Source of the DNA: JAMXLO01 sp963819855
Lineage (GTDB): Bacteria > Pseudomonadota > Alphaproteobacteria > Acetobacterales > Acetobacteraceae
Reading direction: 5' to 3'
Length of the DNA stretch: 64,000 nucleotides
Assembly (NCBI GenBank): GCA_963819855.1
Contig: CAWFYC010000037.1
Span: forward strand, 186,001-250,000
In this document: one piece after another, positions 52,330 through 62,026 of the stretch
Position numbering within the stretch: the first letter of the stretch is position 1
Layout: the number at the start of each line of letters is the position of its first letter
Program-made: the position numbers and the translations under genes
Notes under the pieces: model-generated
Seen by the model: the letters and a program-made list of their open reading frames with translations, nothing else
Told to the model about the DNA's origin: nothing
The model's database searches: none

Positions 52330-53315
52330 GCGCTGCGATGGCCCGGCGCGATCTCGCGCAGGCGCGGCGACTCCAGACCGCAGCGCGGCATCGCATGCGG
52401 GCAGCGGGGATGGAAGTGGCAACCAGGCGGCGGCGCGATCGCACTGGGGATCTCGCCCTTGATCGCCGTGAAGCGCCGCTTGCGCGCCTCGATCCGGGGT
52501 ACCTCGGCAAGCAAAGCCTGCGTATACGGATGGTTCGGGCGGCTGAACACGTCCTCGGTCGGTGCACTCTCGACAACGCGGCCGAGATACATGATCAGCA
52601 CACGGTCCGAAAGATGCTCGACCACACCGAGATCGTGGCTGATGAACAGGTAGGTGAGATCGAGCTCGCGGCGAAGGTCCATGAAAAGGTTGAGGATCTG
52701 CGCCTGGATCGACACGTCGAGCGCAGCCACAGCCTCGTCGCACACCAGGAACTCAGGCTGCACGGCAAGCGCCCGTGCGATGCCGATCCGCTGGCGCTGG
52801 CCACCGGAAAATTGGTGCGGATAGCGGCGACGGTAGCTGGGATCGAGGCCGGCACGGCGAAGCTGCGCGTCAAGATAGGTGTCGAAGTCGGCGCGCTTCA
52901 CCAGGCCATGCACCAGCGGCGCCTCGCCGACGATGTCCGCCACGCGCAGCCGCGGATTGAGCGAGGCGTACGGGTCCTGGAAGATCATCTGGACCTTCAG
53001 CTTGGCATCGCGCGCGCGGTCCGGCGCCATCGCGGCGATGTCGTGTCCCTTGAACAACACCTGGCCCGCGGACGGTGGCATGATGCCCGCAACCATGCGG
53101 CCGAGGGTGGACTTGCCGCAGCCGGATTCGCCGACCAGACCGACCACCTCGCCGCGTGCCACGCTGAAATCGACGTCGTCGACCGCGTGGACGATTTCGT
53201 TCTTCGGCACGGCGCCGAGCCGGCGCGAGATCGAACGCGCAAGGCGTGCGGCGCCGTCGTAGGTTGGGCCAAAGCGCTTCGAGACGCCGCGCAACTCGAT
53301 GATGGGGACGCTCAT
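52305..53315 (-). CDS. Peptide/nickel-type ABC transporter ATP-binding protein (DppF-like)
   Basis: The 336-residue protein has the Walker A GESGCGKST, the QMIFQDPYASLNPR Q-loop, the signature FSGGQRQRIGIARAL, Walker B LVCDEAVAALDVS, and the H-loop FISHD. The C-terminal OppD/F tail has the cysteine-bearing PGCHFHPRCPHAMPRC, which can bind an iron-sulfur cluster in relatives. It overlaps the preceding ATPase gene by ATGA and is the last gene of the four-gene operon. Confidence 0.93.
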   Translation of the reverse strand: MSVPIIELRGVSKRFGPTYDGAARLARSISRRLGAVPKNEIVHAVDDVDFSVARGEVVGLVGESGCGKSTLGRMVAGIMPPSAGQVLFKGHDIAAMAPDRARDAKLKVQMIFQDPYASLNPRLRVADIVGEAPLVHGLVKRADFDTYLDAQLRRAGLDPSYRRRYPHQFSGGQRQRIGIARALAVQPEFLVCDEAVAALDVSIQAQILNLFMDLRRELDLTYLFISHDLGVVEHLSDRVLIMYLGRVVESAPTEDVFSRPNHPYTQALLAEVPRIEARKRRFTAIKGEIPSAIAPPPGCHFHPRCPHAMPRCGLESPRLREIAPGHRSACHLNDRT

Positions 53316-54319
53316 ACCACCTCTCCCGCCAGCGGGAGAGGCGGATCGAACCGCGCCAGCAGCGGATGGAAACACCGTGTCGTCTGGCCGGGCACCGGCT
53401 GTGACGGCTCGGGCTCCTGCTCGCACGCGGCATCGGCGCGCGGACAGCGGGTCCGAAACGCGCAGCCAGGCGGCAGGCTGAGCAGACTCGGTGTCGTGCC
53501 AGGAATCTGCCGCAGCTTCGCGCCGCGCTGGTTGCGGCTGGGCACGCTGCCGATCAGACCGTGTGTATACGGATGCAGCGGCCGGTCCAGCACGGTGTCG
53601 GCGGCACCGGTCTCGACGATGCGGCCGGCGTACATCACCGCGATCTCGTCGGCGAGGCCAGCGATCACCGACAGATCATGCGTGATCCAGATCAACGCCG
53701 TACCATAGGTCGTCGCGAGCCTCTGCACTTCGGACAGAATCTGCGCCTGAATGGTGACGTCGAGCGCCGTGGTGGGTTCGTCGGCGATCAGCAGGTCGGG
53801 ATGATGCAGCAAGGCGATCGCGATCGCCACCCGCTGGCGCATGCCGCCGGAGAACTGATGCGGATAGGCCGCCAGACGTTCATCGGGACTGGGGATGCCA
53901 ACCATGCCGAGCGCATCGCGCGCCCGGGTGCGTGCCTCGGCGTGCGAGACCTTGGCGTGCGCATGCACCGTTTCGATCATCTGGGTGTCGATGCGCAGGA
54001 CCGGGTTGAGCGTCATCATCGGGTCCTGGAAGATCATCGCAATGCGGTTGCCGCGCAGCGCGCGCATCTCGCGTTCGGAGAGCTTCGCGAGGTCCTGGCC
54101 TTGATACAGGATCGCACCGCCCGCGATACGGCCTGGCGGATCGACCAGGCCGATGATGGAAAAGCCGGTAACCGTCTTGCCCGACCCGGATTCGCCCACC
54201 AGTCCCAGCACCTGCCCGCGCGCGATCGAGAACGACACATCGTCCACCGCCTTCACCACGCCGGCGCGCGTGAAGAAATGCGTGCGCAGGTTGCGCACTT
54301 CGAGAGTGGCCGTGGTCAA
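53312..54319 (-). CDS. Peptide-type ABC transporter ATP-binding protein (DppD-like)
   Basis: The 335-residue protein has Walker A GESGSGKTV, AMIFQDPMMTLNP, the signature FSGGMRQRVAIAIAL, Walker B LIADEPTTALDV, and WITHDLSV. Its C-terminal region (PPGCAFRTRCPRADAAC) matches the OppD family. The start appears to be TTG overlapping the DppC-like stop as TTGA. It forms a heterodimeric ATPase with the DppF-like protein. Confidence 0.93.
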   Translation of the reverse strand: MTTATLEVRNLRTHFFTRAGVVKAVDDVSFSIARGQVLGLVGESGSGKTVTGFSIIGLVDPPGRIAGGAILYQGQDLAKLSEREMRALRGNRIAMIFQDPMMTLNPVLRIDTQMIETVHAHAKVSHAEARTRARDALGMVGIPSPDERLAAYPHQFSGGMRQRVAIAIALLHHPDLLIADEPTTALDVTIQAQILSEVQRLATTYGTALIWITHDLSVIAGLADEIAVMYAGRIVETGAADTVLDRPLHPYTHGLIGSVPSRNQRGAKLRQIPGTTPSLLSLPPGCAFRTRCPRADAACEQEPEPSQPVPGQTTRCFHPLLARFDPPLPLAGEVV

Positions 54320-55221
54320 CGTTGCAATCGCGGATTGAGCACGTCACGCAACTGGTCGCCGACCAGGTTGATGGCGACGATGGTCACCAGCAGCGCGATC
54401 CCCGGGTAGAAGCTGATCCAATATTTGCCGGACAGCATGTACTGATAGCCGTTGGCGATCAGTAGGCCGAGCGATGGCTCGGTGATCGGCACACCAAGGC
54501 CAAGGAACGAAAGGGTCGCTTCGAGCGCGATTGCGCGTGCGACCTGCTGCGTGCCAACGACGATCAGCGGCGGCAGACAGTTGGGCAGCAGGTGGCGGAA
54601 CACGATGCGGTGCGTCGGCAGCGCGAGGCATTCGGCGGCTTCGATATATTCGCGTCGCCGTTCGACCAGCGCGGAGGCGCGCACCGTCCGCGTGTAGTAC
54701 GCCCATTCGACGATGACCAGCGCAAGCACGACATTCATCACGCCTTTGCCGAGAATGGCGAGGATCATCAATGCGACCAGGATGGACGGGAAAGAGAGCT
54801 GCAGATCGACCAGGCGCATGATGGCGGCATCGGTACGGCCGCCGACATAGGCCGCGAACAGGCCGAGCGCGGTGCCGAACACACAGGCGATGAGGGCGGA
54901 CCCGACACCGACACCGAGTGAAATGCGGAGGCCGTAGAGGATGCCGGAGAACATGTCGCGACCCTGGTCGTCGGTGCCGAGAATGTAGGTGTAGCCGGCA
55001 CCCGATGCAGACCCTGGCGGCAGGCGGCCGTCCATGATGTCGAGCTGGGCAAGATCGTAGGGATTCTGTGGCACGATGAGCGAGGCGAAGATGGCCGCGA
55101 GGCCGATCAGCACGAACAGGACGAGCGCGGCGAGTGCGATACGGGAGGCGGCGAATTCGGCGACGAAGCGGCGGAACGGGGTTTCCTCGCGCACCACGGT
55201 GGGAACGGCGGTGGTGCTCAC
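54316..55221 (-). CDS. Peptide-type ABC transporter permease (DppC-like)
   Basis: The 301-residue protein has an N-terminal OppC-like leader, about six membrane helices and the ATPase-coupling EAA loop (ECLALPTHRIVFRHLLPN). Typical segments are GTDDQGRDMFSGILYGLRISL and ALEATLSFLGLGVP. It starts with GTG overlapping the upstream permease stop (GTGA). The ligand cannot be told from sequence. Confidence 0.92.
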   Translation of the reverse strand: MSTTAVPTVVREETPFRRFVAEFAASRIALAALVLFVLIGLAAIFASLIVPQNPYDLAQLDIMDGRLPPGSASGAGYTYILGTDDQGRDMFSGILYGLRISLGVGVGSALIACVFGTALGLFAAYVGGRTDAAIMRLVDLQLSFPSILVALMILAILGKGVMNVVLALVIVEWAYYTRTVRASALVERRREYIEAAECLALPTHRIVFRHLLPNCLPPLIVVGTQQVARAIALEATLSFLGLGVPITEPSLGLLIANGYQYMLSGKYWISFYPGIALLVTIVAINLVGDQLRDVLNPRLQR

Positions 55222-56193
55222 CCCTTCGCCTCCAGCCGCACACGTGGATCCAGCATGGTGTAAAGCAGATCAACCACCAGATTGATCGACACGAACAGCA
55301 GCACGATCATCATCAGATAGGCGACGATCACCGGCCGATCCAGCACGTTGATCGAATCGATGATCAGCTTGCCCATCCCGGGCCAGGCGAACACGCTCTC
55401 TGTCACCACGGCGAACGCGATGGTGGAACCAAGCTCCAGCCCGACGACCGTCACCACCGGGATCATGATGTTCTTCAGCACGTGCACGAAGATCACCCGC
55501 GCCGGCGTCAACCCCTTGGCACGGGCGAACTTCACGAAGTCCATCGGCAGAGTCTCACGCACGCCGGCCCGCGTCAGGCGCAGCACCAGCGAAATGTTGA
55601 ACAGCGACAAATTCAGGGCCGGCAGCAGCAGATGCCGCAGCCCGTCCAGCGTCACGAACGACCACTGGATGCCGAACAGCTCAGCCGTCGTCCCACGGCC
55701 GGTGCTGGGGCAGCCAGCCGAGTTGCACCGCGAACACCATGATCAGCATCAACCCGACCCAAAAGGTAGGGAGCGAAAAGCCGAGGATGCTGCCGGCCAT
55801 GATGGTGCGGCCAACCACGCCCTCGGGATACAAACCGGCATATAGCCCAAGCGGGATGCCGAGCAGGATCGACAGCAGCACCGCCGTCACCGCCAGTTCC
55901 ATCGTCGCAGGCATGCGCTGCGCGATCAGCCGCAGCGCCGGCTCGTTGAACACGAAACTGCGGCCCAGATTGCCATGCAGCGCGTCGTTGACGAACAGCA
56001 GGTACTGCTTCCACAGCGGCTGATCCAATCCCAGTGCCGCTATTATGCGCACACGCTCGGCCTGGTCCGCCTCGGGTGAGATCAGGATATCGACCGGATT
56101 GCCGATCACATGCACGCCGATGAATACGATCACCGACATCGCAAGCAAAACGAACAGCGCCTGGATCAGCCGCCGGACCAGCCAGGTTGTCAT
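55218..56193 (-). pseudogene. Peptide-type ABC transporter permease (DppB-like), frameshifted
   Basis: The first part (MTTWLVRRLIQALFVLLAMSVIVF...LGWLP) and the second (ELFGIQWSFVTLDGLRHLLLP...ESVFAWPGMGKLIIDSI) are separate frames. They join if one C is removed from the CCCC run at 55707-55710 (GWLPSTGRGTTAEL). The corrected length, about 324 residues, is normal for DppB, and no other damage is seen. A homopolymer error is likely. It is the first gene of the operon, divergent from the deacetylase gene. Confidence 0.85.
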
Positions 56194-56290
56194 CAGATCT
56201 CCCACTTCCCTGACATCGGCTAATACCACGCCCGCGCTGGGTGGCGCCATCGGTTGGCCGTCCACCTCGACCCGTATAAACTCCCGCGGC

Positions 56291-57469
56291 ATGGATGCAC
56301 CCACGCCCGCCGCGCCGCGCCTCAGCACGGCGGAACTGCTCGCCAGGCTGGTGTCGTTCGACACCACCAGCCGCAATTCCAACCTCGCGCTGATCGGCTA
56401 CGTGCGCGACTACCTGGACGCGCACGGAATTCCGTACCGCGTCAGCACCGATGCGACCGGCGAGAAGGCCAACATACACGCCATCGTCGGCCCACACGGT
56501 CCGGGCGGGGTCGCGCTGTCCGGCCATGTCGATACCGTGCCGGTCGACGGCCAGGCCTGGAGCGCCGATCCGTTCACGCTGCGGCGGGCGGACGGCAGGC
56601 TGTATGCGCGCGGTTCGGCCGACATGAAGGGCTTCGTCTCCGCCTGCCTCGCCGCGGTGCCCGACATCAAGGCGCGCAACCTCGCCCGCCCGCTGCATCT
56701 GTTCATCAGCTACGACGAGGAGGTCGGCTGCCATGGCGCACAGCGGCTGCTCCGGGACCTCGACGAATCCGGCCTGAAGCCGGCACTGTGCGTGGTGGGC
56801 GAACCGTCCGGCATGCAGCCGATCCTGGCGCACAAGGGCAAGCTGAACCTGCACGTGCGCGTGCGCGGCCTGACCGGGCATTCCAGCGAACCCGGCAAGG
56901 GCGTCAACGCGATCCAGGCCGCCGGCGAGGCGCTCGGCTACGTCGCGGCGGAGGCGCGCCGGCTGGCGACCGAAGGCCCGTTCGAGGACGGCTTCGACCC
57001 GGCGCACACCACGATCCATGTCGGCACCATCCAAGGCGGCACGATCCTCAACATCATCCCGGAACGCTGCGAGTTCATCATGGAGTGGCGCACCATCCCG
57101 GGCGACGATGCGACGCGCCACGTCGAGCGCCTGCGGTCGTTCGTCGCGGCGAACATCGAGCCGGCGATGCATGCGGTGAACGCCGCTACCGGCTTCGACT
57201 TCGAGGTGATCACCACCATGCCGGGACTGTCGCTCGATGCCGACCATCCGCTTACGGCGATCGTCAAGCAGCTCACCGGGTCGAACAGCACCGGCAAGGT
57301 GAGCTACGGCACCGAGGGCGGCTACTACCAGGGCGCCGGCATCCCGACGATCATCTGCGGCCCTGGCCACATCGCGCAGGCGCACCAGCCCGACGAGTGG
57401 ATCGCGCAGGAACAGCTCGACGCGTGCGACGCATTCATCCGCCGCCTGGCGGATCGCGTGCTGGTCTGA
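56291..57469 (+). CDS. argE: Acetylornithine deacetylase (M20 family)
   Basis: The 392-residue protein is an M20 metallohydrolase with zinc ligands H79 (LSGHVDTVPV), D111 (SADMKGF), E143/E144 (YDEEVGCHG), E168 and a C-terminal His (AQAHQPDEWI). It has the central dimerisation domain (LNLHVRVRGLTGHSS). The N-terminus (LSTAELLARLVSFDTTSR) is typical of ArgE-type proteins. It is divergent from the dipeptide-type ABC genes and followed 17 bp later by an aspartoacylase-like gene. It may act on a peptide or N-acylated amino acid taken up by the transporter. Confidence 0.85.
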   Translation: MDAPTPAAPRLSTAELLARLVSFDTTSRNSNLALIGYVRDYLDAHGIPYRVSTDATGEKANIHAIVGPHGPGGVALSGHVDTVPVDGQAWSADPFTLRRADGRLYARGSADMKGFVSACLAAVPDIKARNLARPLHLFISYDEEVGCHGAQRLLRDLDESGLKPALCVVGEPSGMQPILAHKGKLNLHVRVRGLTGHSSEPGKGVNAIQAAGEALGYVAAEARRLATEGPFEDGFDPAHTTIHVGTIQGGTILNIIPERCEFIMEWRTIPGDDATRHVERLRSFVAANIEPAMHAVNAATGFDFEVITTMPGLSLDADHPLTAIVKQLTGSNSTGKVSYGTEGGYYQGAGIPTIICGPGHIAQAHQPDEWIAQEQLDACDAFIRRLADRVLV

Positions 57470-57486
57470 CCGGATAGGCAAACCGC

Positions 57487-58454
57487 ATGTCACCGATCAC
57501 GCAGCCACCGTTGCCGTCGTTCGAGGTGCGCATCACGGCACCCGACATCGACCGCTGGCTGGCCGGCAACACCGGTGTTCGCGGCTTCACCACACGAGAT
57601 GCCAGTGTCGCCGGCCCACACGTCGCACTGCTTGCGATTACCCACGGCAATGAGATTGCCGGCGCGATCGTGCTCGATCGGCTGCTGGACGCCGGACTGA
57701 CGCCCAAGCGCGGGAAGCTGACCTTCGGCTTCGTCAACCTCGCCGCGTACGAGCGGTTCGATCCGCGCCAGCCGACCGTCTCGCGGTTCGTCGATGAGGA
57801 CATCAACCGGCTATGGGACACGGCGGTGCTGGACAGCTCGCGACGCTCCACCGAGCTAGACCGGGCACGCGAGATCCGGCCGCTGATCGACACGGTGGAT
57901 GTGCTGTTCGACCTGCACTCGATGCTGTGGCCGTCCGATCCGCTGATCCTGTGCGGCACGTCACCGAAGGGCAAACGGCTTGCCCTGGGCGCGGGCGTGC
58001 CGGCGCTGGTGGTGGCCGACCACGGGCATGCCAGCGGACGCCGCCTCATCGATTATTCCGCTTTGCCGACGCAGCAACACCGTGTGCGGCGAGCCTGGTG
58101 GAGGCCGGGCAGCACTGGCAGGAGGCGACGGTTGAGCACGATGTTCGCCAGCGTGGCCGGACTGCTGCGTCATCTCGACCTGGTGGGCCCGCATCCAGCA
58201 CTGCCCGAACTGACGCCGCAAGCCGCAGCGTTTTGCCGAAGTCACGACTGGCGGTAACCGCCGCCACCAGCAGCTTCGCCTTCGTGCAGGCGTATCGCGG
58301 CGGCGACGTGATCCCTCAGCGCAATACTCTGATCGCGCTCGACGGCGAGACGGAGATCCGCACGCCGCACGACGACTGCCTGCTGATCATGCCGAGCTTG
58401 CGACCGAGCCGCGGGCATACCGCGGTGCGGCTGGCACGGTTCACGGAAGAATAG
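57487..58454 (+). pseudogene. Succinylglutamate desuccinylase/aspartoacylase-like gene with several frameshifts
   Basis: The N-terminal half is intact and has the zinc pattern H-x-x-E (THGNEIAG), RFVDEDINRLW, and DLHSM with the third ligand. Later segments alternate between frames: after DYSA at about 58062-58064 (a T-run), at 58140 (an extra G before MFASVAGLLRHL), and near 58235-58250. The last segment (SSFAFVQAYRGGDVIPQ...LLIMPSLRP) completes the family's C-terminal beta domain. The total would be about 320 residues. At least three breaks in one gene suggest real decay or poor sequence. Confidence 0.7.
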
Positions 58455-58461
58455 GAGAACC

Positions 58462-59229
58462 TCATCCCTCCGGCTCGCCTGCTATCGGCACCCTGCCGAA
58501 GCCGGTGATGATCTGGGTGACTTCCGCGATCACCGCCTCTGCTGCCGCTACATCGGTGCCCTTGGCGACGATCGCCACCCCGTTGCCGCTCGGCCGGTAG
58601 AACGGATAGCTGCCGATATCGATGTCGGGAAATCTGCGCCTGCACCTCGCCCAACGGCGCAGCGATGATCCCCTCCGCCAGCCCGCTCACGTGCACCGCG
58701 CGCGAGACGATCGGCGCGCCGCCCTTCAGCCGCGGCGCCAGCCATTCGAACATCGACTGCATCACGCGCGGCACACCGGCCATCACATAGACGTTGCCGA
58801 TCTGGAACCCGGGCGCCACCGACATCGCGTTGTCGATCAGCGTCGCGCCGCGCGGCATGGTCGCCATGCGCTGGCGCGCGGCATTGAACTCGCCCGGCTT
58901 GTAGCTGCGCTCCATGCGCGCCCAGGCCTCGGGATGCGGCTCCCACGGCACGCCGAACGCGGCGGCAACGCACTCGCTGGTGATGTCGTCATGCGTCGGG
59001 CCGATGCCACCGGTGGTGAACACGTAGTCGAACTTTGCCCGCACCTCGTTCACCGTGCCGATGATCGTTTCAGGCACGTCGGGTATCACCCGCACCTCAC
59101 GCAGCGGGATGCCGATTGCGCCGAGACCGGTGGCGAGGAAGCGATGTTGGCATCCTGCGTGCGACCCGACAGCACCTCGTTGCCGATCACCAGCAGGCAG
59201 GCGGTAGGGTTCTTGTCGGGCATCGGCAT
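58462..59229 (-). pseudogene. CinA-like molybdopterin-binding domain protein with frameshifts
   Basis: The gene starts MPDKNPTACLLVIGNEVLSG, the classical MoCF_biosynth opening, and loses frame at about 59140 (one base short of ...NIRFLATGLGAIG). It continues as REVRVIPDVPETI, then the GGIGPTHDDIT motif and MAGVPRVMQSMFEWL, and breaks again near 58630 before FPDIDIGSYPFYRPSGNGV. Corrected it is about 255 residues, like stand-alone competence/damage-inducible CinA N-terminal proteins. It ends 7 bp from the convergent aspartoacylase-like gene. Confidence 0.8.
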
Positions 59230-59234
59230 GTCCC

Positions 59235-60309
59235 TCAGAGAAAGTCGCGCAGCAGCGGGATCAGCGGCTTGTCGGCCGGCGGCATCGGATAGTCGGCGAG
59301 CTTTTGCGGACGCACCCAGGCGAGCGTCTGGTTCTCGCGCGGCGTCGGCACGCCCTTCCAGCGGCGGCAGAGGTACAGCGGCATCAGCAGATGGAAGCGC
59401 TCATACGCGTGCGAGGCAAACGCGAACGGCGCCAGGCATGCGGCGGAGACGTCGATGCCAAGTTCCTCCTTCAATTCGCGGATCAGCGCGGCTTCCGGCG
59501 TTTCGCCGGGGTGCAGCTTGCCGCCAGGGAATTCCCACAGTCCGGCCATCTTCTTGCCCTCCGGACGGCGTGCCAGCAGCACGCGGCCATCGGCGTCGAT
59601 CAGCGCGCAGGCGGCGACCAGCAACATCGGCTTGGTGCCATCCTCGCGCGCCGGTTCAGCGTGACCGAAGATGTCGTCGCGCGTCGCCTCGAACCGCCAG
59701 ACCGCATGTTCGCCGCCACGGGCCAGGAAGGTTGTCGATCGCCTCACCGGTCTGGCGGAATCCGATGCGGCGCAGCACCGCGCCGGAGGCGGCATTGTCG
59801 GTGATCACGCCGGCCTCCAGACGGTCGAGGTCAAGATTGGCCAGCGCCCAACGCGCCAGCCGGCCGGCCGCCTCGGTGGCAACGCCGTGACCCCAGAAGC
59901 GACGCCCGACCCAGTAGCCCAGCCGTCCGCATCGCTGTTCGGCGTCGATCCGCAGGCCGACGACCCCCACCATGATCTCGTGTTCGCCTTCGCGACCGGT
60001 GATCGCCAACTGGTAGCCGCTACCTTCCGCAAGCGAGCGCCGCGTGGACTGAATCCACTCGTCCGCCAGTTCTCGCGGATAGGGGAACGGCACCACGGCA
60101 AGATTGCGCGTCACCTCCCAGTCGTTCACCAGACGATGCAGCGCTTCGGCGTCCTCGGCGATCAGCGGGCGCAGGATAAGCCGCTCGGTTGCCAAGGGCG
60201 CGAACACGTCAGGTGGCGCCAGCGGATCGAGCAGCGCGGCATCCTCGCGCCGGCGGCGGGATCGCTTCGCCGGCTTGGTTCGCGGTCTTGTCTCGCGGAC
60301 ACTCGTCAT
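59235..60309 (-). pseudogene. GNAT acetyltransferase fused to Nudix hydrolase, one frameshift
   Basis: The N-terminal part has a GNAT fold (ERLILRPLIAEDAEALHRLV, GREGEHEIMVGVVGLRID, GRLGYWVGRRFWGHGVATEA). The C-terminal part has the Nudix box (GGKLHPGETPEAALIRELKEELGI) in an 8-oxo-dGTPase-like MutT domain (VLLARRPEGKKMAGLWEFPGG). The two are in different frames, but removing one G at about 59730 joins GEAIDN to FLARGGEHAVWRF and gives a single protein of about 357 residues. I recall bifunctional GNAT/Nudix proteins of this layout in related bacteria. It sits 5 bp before the CinA-like gene. Confidence 0.78.
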
Positions 60310-60441
60310 GGCTGCACGTTCGCACCGAGTCGTCAGGGCCGGTCGCGGGACCGAAGGGCCGCGAAGGTGGCGCAGCCCGATGGGTCGGCGCAAGGGCAAT
60401 CGGGCGAACTGCCGATGTAATCGTTTCTAATAAAAAATATT

Positions 60442-60556
60442 AACACGGAGGACGATCGAGGGCCACTGAGGGCCACGGAGAAAGGATTCTAGGCGCTGTG
60501 AGCCCGACATAATTGACCTCCGTGGTTCTCAGTGGCCCTCGATCGTCCTCCGTGTT
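60442..60556. repeat. 39-bp-arm inverted repeat of CACGGAGG type
   Basis: AACACGGAGGACGATCGAGG continues to 60480 as the left arm, and is mirrored at 60518-60556 with two mismatches around a 37-base loop. The flanks (GAGAAAGGATTC, GTTGAGTCCTT) match the element at 279-390. It sits in the 374-bp gene-free gap between the GNAT-Nudix gene and the ABC binding protein gene, upstream of both. The promoter of the ABC operon probably lies after it. Confidence 0.7.
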
Positions 60557-60683
60557 GAGTCCTTCCTGGCCAGCCGTTCCGCCAAACCTCACTCGATTGC
60601 CCTCGGGCAAGCGCGCTGCACGGTTGACACGGAGGTCTTCGCCGTAGGAGCGTCTCGGGCAAAAGAAAATCGGGGGCTTTGGC

Positions 60684-62024
60684 ATGGACGGGAAACTTGC
60701 GGCCGCGGGCCGCCTGGGTCGACGCGAACTTTTCATGGCCACCGCCGGGGTGTCCGTGCTGGGACGCGATGCTCTCGCGCAGGCCCCCGGACCCTGGGCG
60801 ATACCGCCCAAGACCAAGGTAGATTCGGTCAACTTCGTCGTTTGGACCTACGGCGACATCTACACCAAGATCCAGGCCAAGTTCAAAGCGGACTGGGGCG
60901 TTCCTGTCGAAGCGACCATCTCGGCGTTCAACGACCATCCCGCCAAGCTGATGACCATGTACGCGGGCAGCGAAACGATCGACGTCTCGCAGTCCTCGCC
61001 GTTCTCGTTCCCCAACTTCATCAGCCAGGGCCTGGTGGAACCGCTCGACGATCTGCCGGGCGCGAAGGACTACCTGGCCGATTTGACCGACAGCGCGAAG
61101 CAGGTGGCGGTCTATGACGGCAAGCTGATGGGCCTGCCGTACTTCTCCACCGTCTGGGTGTGGAACTACTACACCGACCTGATGGAGAAGGCGAAGTTCG
61201 AGCCGTTCAAGAGCTACGACGAGCTGCTGGAGCAGTTGCGCAAGGCGAAGAAGGACAAGATCGCGGACTATCCGATCTTCTGGGTCGCCGGCGTCGGCCT
61301 CGAGCAGTTGCCAGGCACCTGGTACCAGATGACCTGGAACCGCGGCGGCGTGTTCTTCGACAAGCAGGGCAATCATCAGCTCGGACCCGGCTCGATCGCA
61401 CGCGAGACACTGAAGTGGTGGATCCAGACCTTCAAGGAAGACCTCGCCGATCCTGAATCGCTGAAGGCGCAGTTCACCAGTTCGGCCAAGGCGTTCGGTG
61501 CCGGCAAGAACATCTATCGCGGCCCGAACCATCACTACGGCCTGAATATCGCCAACGACCCCGCCCAATCGCCCAACGCCGGCAAGATCAAGGTGCATGG
61601 CTCGCCGGGTGACGGGAAGACGATCGGCGACACGCATGTCTACTTCCTGTGCACCGCCAATCGCGACAAGGAGTGGGCCTGGAAGCTGCTGCAATATCTC
61701 GGCGGCAAGACCAAGGATGGCCAGTACACCCAGGCCATCAACCTCGCCCGCGATGCGATGCTGGGCTCGGGCTACAACTCGGTGATGAAGAGCACTGCCA
61801 TCACCGAAGGCTGGAAGCCGTGGGGCGATCCGGCGCAGATCCTCGCGATCTGGGACAAGGCCACCTACGTCGCCGAGGTGGTGCCGTCGATCTACCAGCC
61901 GTGGCACTTCCCGTGGTCGGATCGGATCAACATCGAGGTGTCGAAGGCACTGACCGGACAGACCACGGCCGATGCCTGCTGCGACACCCTGATCGCCGCC
62001 ATCAAAGAGGTGCAGAAGGGCTGA
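60684..62024 (+). CDS. ABC transporter sugar-type substrate-binding protein
   Basis: The 446-residue protein has a twin-arginine-like signal (GRRELFMATAGVSVLGRDALAQ) and a family 1 extracellular binding domain: VNFVVWTYGDIYTKIQAKF, TIDVSQSSPFSFPNFI, DGKLMGLPYFSTVWVWNYYTDLMEKAK, and FKSYDELLEQL. It would collect a sugar or similar solute in the periplasm. Two permease genes follow with short gaps. An inverted repeat lies upstream. No ATPase gene is seen in the window. Confidence 0.9.
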   Translation: MDGKLAAAGRLGRRELFMATAGVSVLGRDALAQAPGPWAIPPKTKVDSVNFVVWTYGDIYTKIQAKFKADWGVPVEATISAFNDHPAKLMTMYAGSETIDVSQSSPFSFPNFISQGLVEPLDDLPGAKDYLADLTDSAKQVAVYDGKLMGLPYFSTVWVWNYYTDLMEKAKFEPFKSYDELLEQLRKAKKDKIADYPIFWVAGVGLEQLPGTWYQMTWNRGGVFFDKQGNHQLGPGSIARETLKWWIQTFKEDLADPESLKAQFTSSAKAFGAGKNIYRGPNHHYGLNIANDPAQSPNAGKIKVHGSPGDGKTIGDTHVYFLCTANRDKEWAWKLLQYLGGKTKDGQYTQAINLARDAMLGSGYNSVMKSTAITEGWKPWGDPAQILAIWDKATYVAEVVPSIYQPWHFPWSDRINIEVSKALTGQTTADACCDTLIAAIKEVQKG

Positions 62025-62026
62025 CG

